Source: an uncultured Eubacteriales bacterium (lineage in GTDB: Bacteria > Bacillota > Clostridia > Christensenellales > Aristaeellaceae). Taken from it: DNA of 58,967 nucleotides. Below are positions 25,806-34,502 of the stretch, piece by piece. The translations under genes and the position numbers were made by a program. Each line of letters begins with the position of its first letter. Position 1 is the stretch's first letter. Under the pieces are notes generated by a model. That model had not been told where the DNA came from and did not search any database. It was given only the letters and a program-made list of their open reading frames with translations. The DNA is taken from the NCBI GenBank assembly GCA_902798105.1, contig CADBVG010000018.1, positions 13,333-72,299 of the forward strand. The letters are read 5' to 3'.

Positions 25806-26948
25806 ATGAAGTTCAACAAGGCTATCGTTGCAATGATCCTCGCCATCGTGATGGTCATGGGGCTGGCTTCCGCCGCCATGGCCGAGGACGCCCTGAAGAT
25901 CGGCGTCATTGGCCCTTTCACCGGCGCGGCCGCGATCTACGGCAATGCCTGCAAGTTTGGCGCCCAGGTGGCCGCCGAGCAGATCAATGCCGAGGGCGGC
26001 ATGCAGATCGAGCTGCTGAACCAGGACGACGAGCATGACCCCGAGAAGTCCCTGAACGCCTACAACAAGGTGCTGGACGATGGCGCCCAGATGATCGCCG
26101 GTACCACCACCACCACCCCCTGCATCGCCGTTGGCGCGCAGGCCAATGAGGACCGCGTGTTCATGCTGACCCCCTCCGCGTCTTCCCCCGACGTGACCGC
26201 GGACAAGGACAACGTGTTCCAGGTGTGCTTCACCGATCCCGCGCAGGGCACCGCTTCGGCCCAGTATATCAAGGCCCACAGCCTGGGCGAGAAGATCGCC
26301 ATCATCTACAACAACGCTGACGCCTATTCCACCGGCATCTACCAGACCTTCGTAGAGGAGGCCAAGGTGCAGGGCATAGAGGTTGTCTCCGAGACCACCT
26401 TCACCGATGACACTACTGACTTCTCCGTGCAGGTTTCCGCGGCGAAGGACGCCGGCGCCGACCTGGTGTTCCTGCCCATCTACTACACCCCCGCTTCCAT
26501 GATCCTGCAGACCGCGAAGTCCATCGGCTACGCGCCCGTGTTCTTCGGCGTGGACGGCATGGACGGCATCCTGACCATGGAGGGCTTTGACACCAGCCTG
26601 GCCGAGGGCGTGTTCATGCTGACTCCCTTCTCCGCGGATGCCCAGGACGAGCGCACCCAGGCCTTCGTGGCCCGCTATCAGGAGATCACCGGCGAAATCC
26701 CGAACCAGTTCGCCGCTGACTGCTACGACGCCGTGTACGCCCTGTACACCGCCTCCATGGCCGCTGGCATCGACGGCAGCACCGACTATGCCGACGCCTG
26801 CGAAAAGCTGATCGCCCAGTTCACCAGCGCCGATTTCCAGATCGACGGCCTGACTGGCAGCATGACCTGGGACGCCTCCGGCGCGGTCACCAAGACCCCC
26901 ACCGCCGTCGTCATCAAGGACGGCGCCTACGTGGGCTTCAACGACTGA
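25806..26948 (+). CDS. livJ: Branched-chain amino-acid ABC transporter substrate-binding protein
   Basis: This 380-aa extracytoplasmic receptor is of the LivJ/Peripla_BP_6 type and captures Leu/Ile/Val or related amino acids. The mature protein opens LKIGVIGPFTGAAAIYGNAC, with the usual VTADKDNVFQVCF and GVDGMDGILTMEGFD segments. The signal peptide ends SAAMA and has no lipobox Cys, which is unusual for a Gram-positive binding protein. GGGAGG lies ~8 nt before the ATG. It is first in livJ-H-M-G-F; a strong hairpin and a repeat element separate it from livH, which would favour a higher level of the receptor. Confidence 0.93.
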   Translation: MKFNKAIVAMILAIVMVMGLASAAMAEDALKIGVIGPFTGAAAIYGNACKFGAQVAAEQINAEGGMQIELLNQDDEHDPEKSLNAYNKVLDDGAQMIAGTTTTTPCIAVGAQANEDRVFMLTPSASSPDVTADKDNVFQVCFTDPAQGTASAQYIKAHSLGEKIAIIYNNADAYSTGIYQTFVEEAKVQGIEVVSETTFTDDTTDFSVQVSAAKDAGADLVFLPIYYTPASMILQTAKSIGYAPVFFGVDGMDGILTMEGFDTSLAEGVFMLTPFSADAQDERTQAFVARYQEITGEIPNQFAADCYDAVYALYTASMAAGIDGSTDYADACEKLIAQFTSADFQIDGLTGSMTWDASGAVTKTPTAVVIKDGAYVGFND

Positions 26949-26957
26949 CGGATTTGG

Positions 26958-26995
26958 CTTATCCTGCCCCATGGCGGTTCATGGGGCAGGATAAG
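26958..26995 (+). terminator. Perfect 16-bp hairpin after livJ
   Basis: The CTTATCCTGCCCCATG arm and its exact complement surround a 6-nt loop directly after the livJ stop. The T tract is poor (GCTTTATT), so it may act as a partial terminator or mRNA stabiliser. Confidence 0.75.
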
Positions 26996-27010
26996 GCTTT
27001 ATTCCCCGCG

Positions 27011-27299
27011 AGGTAACTGACGATTGTCAACAGGAGGGTCCCTCTAAAAAAACGCTCATCGCCGCCAGACGGCTGAATTTCAGCCATCGAAGTGAGAATC
27101 CCTTTGGGATTCTCAGTCGGCTTTGCCGACCGATTTGGCTCAATCACAGATTGAGGCAAATCGCTTTCGCCTTGCAAAAACCTTGACTGCCCGCCAGGCA
27201 GCCTGCGTCCTTTGCAAGTCAAATCTGACTAAATCTCGTCGGGCGACACGATAGTTATTAGAGGTACGCTAATGGCGTGTTGATAATGGTCAGTTACCT
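27011..27299. mobile_element. 289-bp MITE-like element with terminal inverted repeats
   Basis: The left end AGGTAACTGACgATTgTCAACA and the right end read inward are inverted copies with two mismatches over 22 bp. Inside are small palindromes (GAGAATCCCTTTGGGATTCTC) and the block CCTTGACTGCCCGCCAGGCAG, variants of which recur at about 46990-47030 and 56375-56405. There is no transposase and no clear target duplication. It lies within the liv operon, between livJ and livH. Confidence 0.7.
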
Positions 27300-27328
27300 T
27301 ATACTACTTTTCAAGGAGTTGGAATCAC

Positions 27329-28213
27329 ATGGTTTCGTTCCTGCGATTTCTGATCAACGGCATCAGCCTCGGCAGCGTCTACGCCATCATCGCCCTGGGC
27401 TACACGATGGTCTACGGCATTGCCAAGATGCTGAACTTCGCCCATGGCGATGTCATCATGGTGGGCGCCTACATCGCGTTCTGCGCCATGTCCTACCTGG
27501 CGCTGCCGCCGCTGCTGGCGGTGCTGTGCGCCATGGCGGTGTGCACGGTGCTGGGCGTGCTCATCGAGGGGCTGGCCTACCGGCCCCTGCGCGACGCCAC
27601 CAAGCTGGCCGTGCTGATCACGGCCATCGGCGTCAGCTACCTGCTGCAAAATACGGCCCTGCTGATCTGGTCGGCGAACCCCAAGGTGTTCCCGTCCGTG
27701 TTCAATGTGGGCTCCATCAAGCTGTTTGACGGCAACCTGGTCATCACCAGCGAGATCATACTGACCATCGTGGCAAACATCGTCATCATGATCGTGCTGA
27801 CGCTGTTCACCGGAAGGACCAAGATGGGCAAGGCCATGCGCGCGGTGTCCGAGGACCGCGGGGCCGCGGAGCTGATGGGCATCAACGTGAACCGCACCAT
27901 CTCCGTCACCTTCGCTATCGGCTCGGCCCTGGCGGCCATCGCCGGCGTGCTGCTGTGCTCCTCCTATCCCACGCTGATGCCCACTACCGGCTCCATGCCG
28001 GGCATCAAGGCGTTCACGGCGGCGGTGTTCGGCGGCATCGGCTCCATCCCCGGGGCGATGATCGGCGGCCTGCTGCTGGGCGTCATCGAGATCCTGGGCA
28101 AGGCGTACATCTCCACCGAGCTGGGCGACGCCATCGTGTTCGCCGTGCTGATCATCGTGCTGCTGTTCAAGCCGGCCGGCCTGCTGGGCAAGCCGGTGCA
28201 CGAGAAAGTGTGA
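27329..28213 (+). CDS. livH: Branched-chain amino-acid ABC transporter permease LivH
   Basis: This 294-aa membrane permease has about eight hydrophobic segments. The family signature GISLGSVYAIIALGYTMVYG at the N terminus, followed by LNFAHGDVIMVGAYI, is typical of LivH. The later EAA-like loop has RAVSEDRGAAELMGINVNRT and the C-terminal FGGIGSIPGAMIGGLLLGV. AAGGAG lies ~10 nt before the ATG. It pairs with LivM to form the transport channel for amino acids delivered by LivJ. Confidence 0.94.
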   Translation: MVSFLRFLINGISLGSVYAIIALGYTMVYGIAKMLNFAHGDVIMVGAYIAFCAMSYLALPPLLAVLCAMAVCTVLGVLIEGLAYRPLRDATKLAVLITAIGVSYLLQNTALLIWSANPKVFPSVFNVGSIKLFDGNLVITSEIILTIVANIVIMIVLTLFTGRTKMGKAMRAVSEDRGAAELMGINVNRTISVTFAIGSALAAIAGVLLCSSYPTLMPTTGSMPGIKAFTAAVFGGIGSIPGAMIGGLLLGVIEILGKAYISTELGDAIVFAVLIIVLLFKPAGLLGKPVHEKV

Positions 28214-28223
28214 GGTGAGGCAT

Positions 28224-29278
28224 ATGAAGAAGCTGAAAAAGAGCACGATCAACAACATCATATCCTTCGGCATCGTCATCATCGCCTTCATCATCTGCCA
28301 GTCGATGATTTCCTCCGGCGCGATGAAGCGCTCTTTGAAGGGCCAGCTGGTGCCCATCTGCGTGTACATCGTGATGGCCATATCGCTGAACCTGGTGGTG
28401 GGCATTTCCGGCGAGCTGAGCCTGGGCCATGCAGGCTTCATGAGCATCGGCGCGTTTTCCGGCATCATCGCCGCGGCGTGGCTGAACGCGCTGTTCAACA
28501 TTGAAAGCGAACTGCTGCGGCTGATCCTGGCCATGTTGGTGGGCGGCGTGTTCGCGGGCATCGCGGGCGTGCTGATCGGCATACCGGTGTTGCGCCTGCG
28601 AGGCGACTACCTGGCCATCGTGACGCTGGCCTTCGGCGAGATCATCCGCAACGTGCTGAACTGCCTGTACTTCTCGCTGGATGGCAAACGCCTCATCGTT
28701 TCCTTCAACAACCCGAATATCCCCGGCACGATATTGGTCAACGGTCCTGCCGGCGCGACGGTCGCCGACAAGATTGCCACGTTCCCGATGGGCTTCGCGC
28801 TGATCATATTCACGCTGATCGTGGTGATGAACCTGATCAACAGCCGCTCGGGCCGCGCCATCATGGCCACCCGGGACAATCGCATCGCGGCGGAGGCCAT
28901 GGGCATCAACGTCACCAAGTACAAGATGATGGCCTTCGTCACCGCGGCGGTGCTGGCCGGCATGGCCGGCGCGCTGTACGGCCTTAATTTCTCCACCGTG
29001 GCGGCGTCGAAGTTCAAGTTTGACACGTCCATACTGGTGCTGGTGTTCGTCGTGTTGGGCGGCATCGGCAACATCTGGGGCTCCATCATCGCGGCGACGC
29101 TGCTGACCGTGCTGCCGGAGCTGCTGAGGACCTTCGCCGATTATCGTATGCTGGTCTATGCCATCGTGCTGATCCTGGTGATGCTGGTCACCAACAACCC
29201 GATTCTGCGCTCAGTGTTCAGCCGGATCGGGCGGCGGGGGAGCCGCGACGCCCAGACGCAGGTGGGAGGTGCTGACGA

Positions 29279-29282
<4 letters not shown>
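28224..29282 (+). CDS. livM: Branched-chain amino-acid ABC transporter permease LivM
   Basis: This 352-aa permease is the partner of LivH. About nine membrane segments; recognisable stretches are MAISLNLVVGISGELSLGHA, GIPVLRLRGDYLAIVTLAFG and, near the C terminus, VLGGIGNIWGSIIAATLLTV. The ATG at 28224 is preferred over the in-frame GTG at 28215 because AGGTG is then 6 nt upstream. The stop overlaps livG by 4 nt (ATGA), so translation is coupled. The last ~20 residues are a basic/polar tail. Confidence 0.94.
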
Positions 29283-30142
<860 letters not shown>

Positions 30143-30145
30143 GCC

Positions 30146-30874
30146 ATGAGCGAAGCGAGCAACAAGAAGAGCCTGCTGCGGGTGGACGACATACACGTCT
30201 ACTACGGCAGCATACACGCCATCAAGGGCATCTCCTTCGAGGTGAACGAGGGCGAGATCGTCACGCTGATCGGCGCGAACGGCGCGGGCAAGTCCACCAC
30301 GCTGAATACCGTGTCCGGCCTGCTCAAACCCCGCAGCGGCCTGATCACCTTCGAGGGCAAGGGCATTGTGGGCATCGGCGCCAGCCGCATCGTGGGCCTG
30401 GGCATGGCCCTGTGCCCCGAGGGACGCCGGGTCTTCCAGCAGATGACCGTGCGGGAGAACCTGGAGATGGGCGGCTATTCCCGCCCGAATGAGGAGATTC
30501 CGGCCTCGCTGGAGGACGTGTTCATGCGCTTCCCCCGGCTGAAGGAGCGCGAGAAGCAGATCGCGGGCACGCTGTCCGGCGGCGAGCAGCAGATGCTGGC
30601 CATGGGCCGCGCACTGATGAGCAAGCCTAAGCTGCTGATGCTGGACGAGCCGTCCATGGGTCTGGCCCCGATCCTGGTGGAGCAGATCTTCGATATCATC
30701 AAGGAGCTGCACCATGCGGGCACCACGATCCTGCTGGTGGAGCAGAACGCCCAGATGGCGCTGTCCATCGCCGACCGGGCCTACGTGCTGGGTACGGGCA
30801 AGATCACCATCTCCGGCCCCGCCGCCGAGGTGCTGGCCGACGACCGCGTCCGCGAGGCGTACCTGGGCGGCTGA
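30146..30874 (+). CDS. livF: Branched-chain amino-acid ABC transporter ATPase LivF
   Basis: This 242-aa second ATPase of the system has Walker A GANGAGKST, LCPEGRRVFQQMTVRENLEMG (a LivF hallmark), signature LSGGEQQMLAMGRAL, Walker B LLMLDEPSMGLAP and VEQNA as the H-loop equivalent. It starts 3 nt after the livG stop. Confidence 0.95.
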   Translation: MSEASNKKSLLRVDDIHVYYGSIHAIKGISFEVNEGEIVTLIGANGAGKSTTLNTVSGLLKPRSGLITFEGKGIVGIGASRIVGLGMALCPEGRRVFQQMTVRENLEMGGYSRPNEEIPASLEDVFMRFPRLKEREKQIAGTLSGGEQQMLAMGRALMSKPKLLMLDEPSMGLAPILVEQIFDIIKELHHAGTTILLVEQNAQMALSIADRAYVLGTGKITISGPAAEVLADDRVREAYLGG

Positions 30875-30876
30875 GC

Positions 30877-31425
30877 ATGGACAGACAGAAGCTGGAGGCG
30901 CAGCTGGCCGAGCTGCCGCTGTACGAATACGCCTTTATCGGCACCGACGAGCTGCTGTTTTCCGAGCGGGTGCGCTACATCTGTGAAACAGAATGCCCGA
31001 TGTACAACACCACCTGGGCCTGTCCGCCCGCGGTGGGCACCGTGAAGGCCTGCCAGGAGCGGGTGATGGCCTTCAAGGAGGGCCTGCTCATTGCCACCAT
31101 CACCGAGGTCAGCGACATTGCCAACATCCAGGAGACGCTGGCCACCCGGGCCGACCACGAGGCGATCACCCGGCAGGCGCTTAATATGGTGCGCCAGCAG
31201 GCGACGGACACGCTGACGCTGTCCACCGAGGCCTGCGCCCACTGCGAGCACTGCACCTGGCCCGACGCGCCCTGCCGCTTTCCCGACCGCATGTTTCCAT
31301 GCGTGGAGAGCCACGGCATACTGGTCACCGATCTGGCGGAGAAGCACGGCATAGAGTTCCTCGCCCAGGGCAACATCGTCACCTGGTTTTCGCTGATACT
31401 GTATAAGGAAATACCGCGCAATTAA
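30877..31425 (+). CDS. DUF2284 family cysteine-rich protein
   Basis: This 182-aa protein is of the DUF2284 family, annotated elsewhere as a predicted metal-binding protein. Cysteines form two clusters: CETECPMYNTTWACPPAVG (about residues 34-52) and CAHCEHCTWPDAPCRFPDRMFPC (about 123-145), consistent with an Fe-S or zinc site. It starts 2 nt after the livF stop, so it belongs to the liv operon, though its link to amino-acid transport is unknown. Residues around SHGILVTDLAEKHGI follow the second cluster as in the family. Confidence 0.82.
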   Translation: MDRQKLEAQLAELPLYEYAFIGTDELLFSERVRYICETECPMYNTTWACPPAVGTVKACQERVMAFKEGLLIATITEVSDIANIQETLATRADHEAITRQALNMVRQQATDTLTLSTEACAHCEHCTWPDAPCRFPDRMFPCVESHGILVTDLAEKHGIEFLAQGNIVTWFSLILYKEIPRN

Positions 31426-31429
31426 GGTG

Positions 31430-31620
31430 GTCAGCTGGCGAGTGAATTTTTCGACAGATGCAATTGCAGATTTCGAAGGTTTACTGGGTTCGAGCGCCCG
31501 GATGGAGCGTTTTCAGCAAGAACGGGCTGGTAAGCCCCGGAGGTAAATCGAGAAATCTGCAAGCAGCAGATGTCGGAAAAGGCACCGCCAGATGCGCCGC
31601 CGTATTGTGCGGTATTTCCA
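31430..31620. repeat. Interspersed repeat sharing the GGAAAAGGCACCG block
   Basis: No ORF fits this gap. The right part holds GTCGGAAAAGGCACCGCC, nearly identical to GACGGAAAAGGCACCGCA at about 56423-56440, and the left part (GCAATTGCAGATTTCGAAGG) resembles GCATGCAATTTCGGCGTC near 56336. The two blocks look like members of one family. Confidence 0.5.
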
Positions 31621-31635
31621 TAAGTAACAAATAAA

Positions 31636-31679
31636 CGGACAGTCCCGGAAAACGCTGTTTTTCCGGGACTGTCCGCTTT
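31636..31679. terminator. Bidirectional terminator between the liv operon and the 131-aa membrane protein gene
   Basis: A perfect 17-bp stem (CGGACAGTCCCGGAAAA arm) is followed by CTTTTG on the plus strand and by TTTATTTG on the minus strand. It separates convergent genes. Confidence 0.88.
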
Positions 31680-31688
31680 TGCCGGGGC

Positions 31689-32084
31689 TCATGCCTCGGC
31701 GCTCTCCTCCGCCACGGGTTCGGGCTTTTCCTCGGTGGACTGGGCCTCGATGGTATCGGCATGGGCCTCATCCTCTGCCGCTTCGGGCTGTACCTCGTGG
31801 TCGATCATCTCTTCAGGCACCTCGCCGATCTCCAGGTCGTAACCCACGGTGTGCATCGAGATGTCGTGCACGTCCTCCACCAATGAGCCAAGGCCGATGA
31901 TCACGCTGCCGGACACGATGCCGCTGCAAATGCCGAACAGCGACCACCAGAAGTTGGTAAATTCCAACCCAAAGTGGATGAACAGGTAGGGGAAGGGGAC
32001 AACCAGCACGCCGATGACGATCAGCATGATGGAGAGGGGATAGCGTTTGCGGGCGAGATCCGCGAGTATGGCCTTGTACCTCAT
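31689..32084 (-). CDS. Small two-helix membrane protein with acidic tail, 131 aa
   Basis: I do not recognise this protein. Two hydrophobic segments are visible (SIMLIVIGVLVVPFPYLFIHFG, about 18-39, and WWSLFGICSGIVSGSVIIGLG, about 47-67). They are followed by a cytoplasmic or external tail of ~60 residues rich in Glu and Ala. The start at 32084 has AGGAGG 7 nt upstream; the frame open to 32204 lacks a signal for starting there. Monocistronic, convergent with the liv operon. Confidence 0.7.
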   Translation of the reverse strand: MRYKAILADLARKRYPLSIMLIVIGVLVVPFPYLFIHFGLEFTNFWWSLFGICSGIVSGSVIIGLGSLVEDVHDISMHTVGYDLEIGEVPEEMIDHEVQPEAAEDEAHADTIEAQSTEEKPEPVAEESAEA

Positions 32085-32263
32085 GTGGGAACCTCCTTGT
32101 TGATGTTGGATGACTACTGTGATGGCGGCAGGATGACGCCGCTGTTTATCAATTGAGTAACCGTTCAGTCCAGGCGGATGCAGCGGCGGCGCCTGCGCCG
32201 CCACTGTGGCGGCCTTGAGGCCATCGCCACGGACGATGCAGCTTGATTGGGACCGAACAGCTG

Positions 32264-32839
32264 CTATATCGGTTCAAACCGGATGGGCGTGTGCCCCTTG
32301 AATACTACGCGCCAGCCCCCGCAGGCGGCGGGCTGCCATTCGTAGAAGCCCCGGTCTTCCGACGGAAACCAGCCCCCCATCAGGTTGACGATCACGCCGC
32401 CGTGGCACACCACCAGGGCGGTGTCCCAGTCCAACGCCAGCAGGGCCGAGCCTCCGGCGAACACCCGCTTCCTGAACGCGCCCGTGGATTCGCCGCCAGG
32501 GCAGGGGAACGCGCCGCTTTCATCCCCGATCCAGCGCTGGTAGTCCGGGTCGTGACACAGCGTCTCATACCCCAGCATCTCAAACCGACCGAAGTCCATT
32601 TCAGATAATTCCGGGAGAATGCGGTCGGGACTTCGCCCTGTCAGGATCTCAAGCGTTTCGTTAGCCCGGGCCATGCCGCTGGAGAGATAGATATCGCAGA
32701 CGGGCAGCGGGCGGCTGACGGCGATTTCCCGGGCCATGCGCCGACCGTTTTCCGACAATGGGCTGTCGGTGCTGCCGCCGTAAAGGCGCTTTTCGTTGGC
32801 CTCGGTGACGCCGTGGCGCAGCAGGTAAAGCGCCCTCAT
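32264..32839 (-). CDS. cobC: Histidine phosphatase, probable alpha-ribazole-phosphatase
   Basis: This 191-aa enzyme is of the histidine-phosphatase superfamily. The catalytic motif LLRHGVTEANEKRLYGG is at the N terminus. The acid/base region SEMDFGRFEMLGYETL, and the second histidine in VVCHGGVIVNLMGGW, are intact. Its place as last gene of the cobT-cobU-cobS-cobU-like set points to removal of the phosphate from alpha-ribazole-5'-phosphate or cobalamin-phosphate. It overlaps the preceding gene by 4 nt. Without that context, phosphoglycerate-mutase-like activity on another substrate would be possible. Confidence 0.85.
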   Translation of the reverse strand: MRALYLLRHGVTEANEKRLYGGSTDSPLSENGRRMAREIAVSRPLPVCDIYLSSGMARANETLEILTGRSPDRILPELSEMDFGRFEMLGYETLCHDPDYQRWIGDESGAFPCPGGESTGAFRKRVFAGGSALLALDWDTALVVCHGGVIVNLMGGWFPSEDRGFYEWQPAACGGWRVVFKGHTPIRFEPI

Positions 32840-33216
32840 TTGATGCGCTGCGGTATGCCGCAGAACAGCCGCCAGACCTCGTCGGCCTGGCTCGCCAGCT
32901 TCATGTTCATGCGCCCGCAGGCTTCCCGCCAGGCCCGCAGCACCGGGTCCATGGGCACCACGCCGCCGGAGACGTCGTTCGCGATGAAAATAACGTCCCT
33001 GTACAGACCGGGGTCCGTACCGAATGCCTCTACAGGGTCGAAACCCGACCGGATTCTGTTCAGGGCAAAGCGGTCGATGCAGGCGATGCAGCGGCGGGAG
33101 AAATCCAAGGCCATTGTCGTCTCGTCACAGACCTGTATTTCATCGTCCGCGAGGCCAAAGCGCTGCCGGGCATAGTCCAGTTTGCCCTGGTAGCTGCCCC
33201 CGATGATCAGTATCAT
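32836..33216 (-). CDS. Short CobU-like protein, 126 aa
   Basis: This second, shortened member of the adenosylcobinamide kinase/guanylyltransferase family is encoded next to a full CobU. The N terminus has a P-loop-like GGSYQGKLDYA in which the usual Ser/Thr after Gly-Lys is Leu. The C-terminal half keeps the conserved FIANDVSGGVVPMDPVLR and WREACGRMNMKLASQADEVW elements. The middle of the CobU fold is missing. Whether it is catalytic or an accessory subunit is unknown. It sits between cobS and cobC, overlapping cobC by 4 nt. Confidence 0.75.
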   Translation of the reverse strand: MILIIGGSYQGKLDYARQRFGLADDEIQVCDETTMALDFSRRCIACIDRFALNRIRSGFDPVEAFGTDPGLYRDVIFIANDVSGGVVPMDPVLRAWREACGRMNMKLASQADEVWRLFCGIPQRIK

Positions 33217-33228
33217 GCTCCGGTCCTC

Positions 33229-33975
33229 CTATGCAAATTGATGGATGCTTGCCAGGGCGATCAGCGCGGCGCACTCGGCGGCGCTCAGGGCGAACCCGGC
33301 CAAGTCGCCGGAGACACCCTTCAGCGTGCGGCAGGCCCAGGCCATCGCAGCGGCATAGACCGCCGTCTCCGCCAGCAGCGCAATCGCAGGCCGCTTCAGC
33401 CAAATGGCACAGGCGGTCACGGCGATCAACCATATGGCCACAACGGCGACGCGCTGGGCGGTCTTGCCCTCGGTTTTCGCGTATTCGCTGTGGCCGATGG
33501 GCTGTAGCGTCAGCACACAGAAGGCCGAGCCGCACCGGGAAACCACCGGCACGAACAACAGCGCCCGCAGGTCGCCCCATTCCAAACCCATTGCGGCGGA
33601 ATGGCTGAATATCATCAGCAGGCCCAGCCCCACCACGGCAAACGCCCCGGTGTGCACGTCCTTGAGGATGCGCAGCCGCTGCTCCAGCGGTCGCCAGGAC
33701 AGTATGGCGTCGCAGGTGTCCATGTAGCCGTCCAGGTGGATGAATCCGGTCAGCAGCCAGGGCAGGGCGGCGATCAGCGCTGAGCGCAGCGCAGGCGTCA
33801 GCCACGCCATGCCCAGCGCCCCCAGCCCCGCCCACAACAGTCCCAGCAGCGCCCCCACGATGGGCAGGCAAACCAGCATCATGTCCCGGGCGTCCTCGTC
33901 CCAGGGCCGGCAGGGGCATGGCAGGGCGGTGAACATGCCGTAGCACATGCAGAAGGCGTTCCAGAATCGCTTCAT
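33229..33975 (-). CDS. cobS: Adenosylcobinamide-GDP ribazoletransferase (cobalamin synthase)
   Basis: This 248-aa integral membrane enzyme joins AdoCbi-GDP with alpha-ribazole(-phosphate), the final assembly step of cobalamin. The signature FTALPCPCRPWDEDARDM near the N terminus and LLTGFIHLDGYMDTCDAILS, with the Asp-rich active-site motif, are clear; hydrophobic segments follow (TGAFAVVGLGLLMIF, VAIWLIAVTACAIWL). It overlaps cobU by 4 nt. Confidence 0.92.
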   Translation of the reverse strand: MKRFWNAFCMCYGMFTALPCPCRPWDEDARDMMLVCLPIVGALLGLLWAGLGALGMAWLTPALRSALIAALPWLLTGFIHLDGYMDTCDAILSWRPLEQRLRILKDVHTGAFAVVGLGLLMIFSHSAAMGLEWGDLRALLFVPVVSRCGSAFCVLTLQPIGHSEYAKTEGKTAQRVAVVAIWLIAVTACAIWLKRPAIALLAETAVYAAAMAWACRTLKGVSGDLAGFALSAAECAALIALASIHQFA

Positions 33976-34502
33976 ACCGGCAAGGCCCCCTTGTGGACGA
34001 TGAATTGTCCGGCGACCACCTCGATCACGTTGTCACACCGGGCGGCGAGGCGGCGGTCGATGAGGGCCAGTCCCCGGCGGTAGGCCTCGGTCAGTTCGTC
34101 GTACAGCATGGCGTCGGAGAAGATGTAGTCCGACACCAGTACCGTGTTGGGCGCGCGGTCGACAAAGGTCTCCAGCGCCCCGGCGATTCGCTCCGGCGCG
34201 TCCATGTCGACGCCTCCGGGCGCAAACATCTCGTTGGAGAGCAGCGCGGTCACGCTGTCCAGCAGGAAGGCGCCCGAAGGATCGGCCGAATCGAGGCAGG
34301 AGAGTATATCCCGACCGCATTCCAGCGTCTCAAAGCCCCAGCCCGCCCGCTCCTCGCGGTGGCGGCGGATGCGGGCCAGGTCTTCATCGTCACTCGGGAT
34401 CATCGTGGCGATGTAGTACAGCGGACTGCCGCCGGCCTTCGCCACCCTCTGGGCGTAGAATGACTTGCCGTTCTTGCAGCCGCCGGAGATGTAGGTGCTC
34501 AT
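33972..34502 (-). CDS. cobU: Adenosylcobinamide kinase/adenosylcobinamide-phosphate guanylyltransferase
   Basis: This 176-aa bifunctional enzyme phosphorylates adenosylcobinamide and then transfers GMP to it. The P-loop SGGCKNGKSFYA, the YIATMIPSDDEDLARIRRHRE segment with the guanylylated His, and the DSVTALLSNEM Walker B-like stretch are intact. The ATG at 34502 overlaps the cobT stop by 1 nt (TAATG). The longer frame to 34859 is antisense-like coding inside cobT. Confidence 0.92.
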   Translation of the reverse strand: MSTYISGGCKNGKSFYAQRVAKAGGSPLYYIATMIPSDDEDLARIRRHREERAGWGFETLECGRDILSCLDSADPSGAFLLDSVTALLSNEMFAPGGVDMDAPERIAGALETFVDRAPNTVLVSDYIFSDAMLYDELTEAYRRGLALIDRRLAARCDNVIEVVAGQFIVHKGALPV

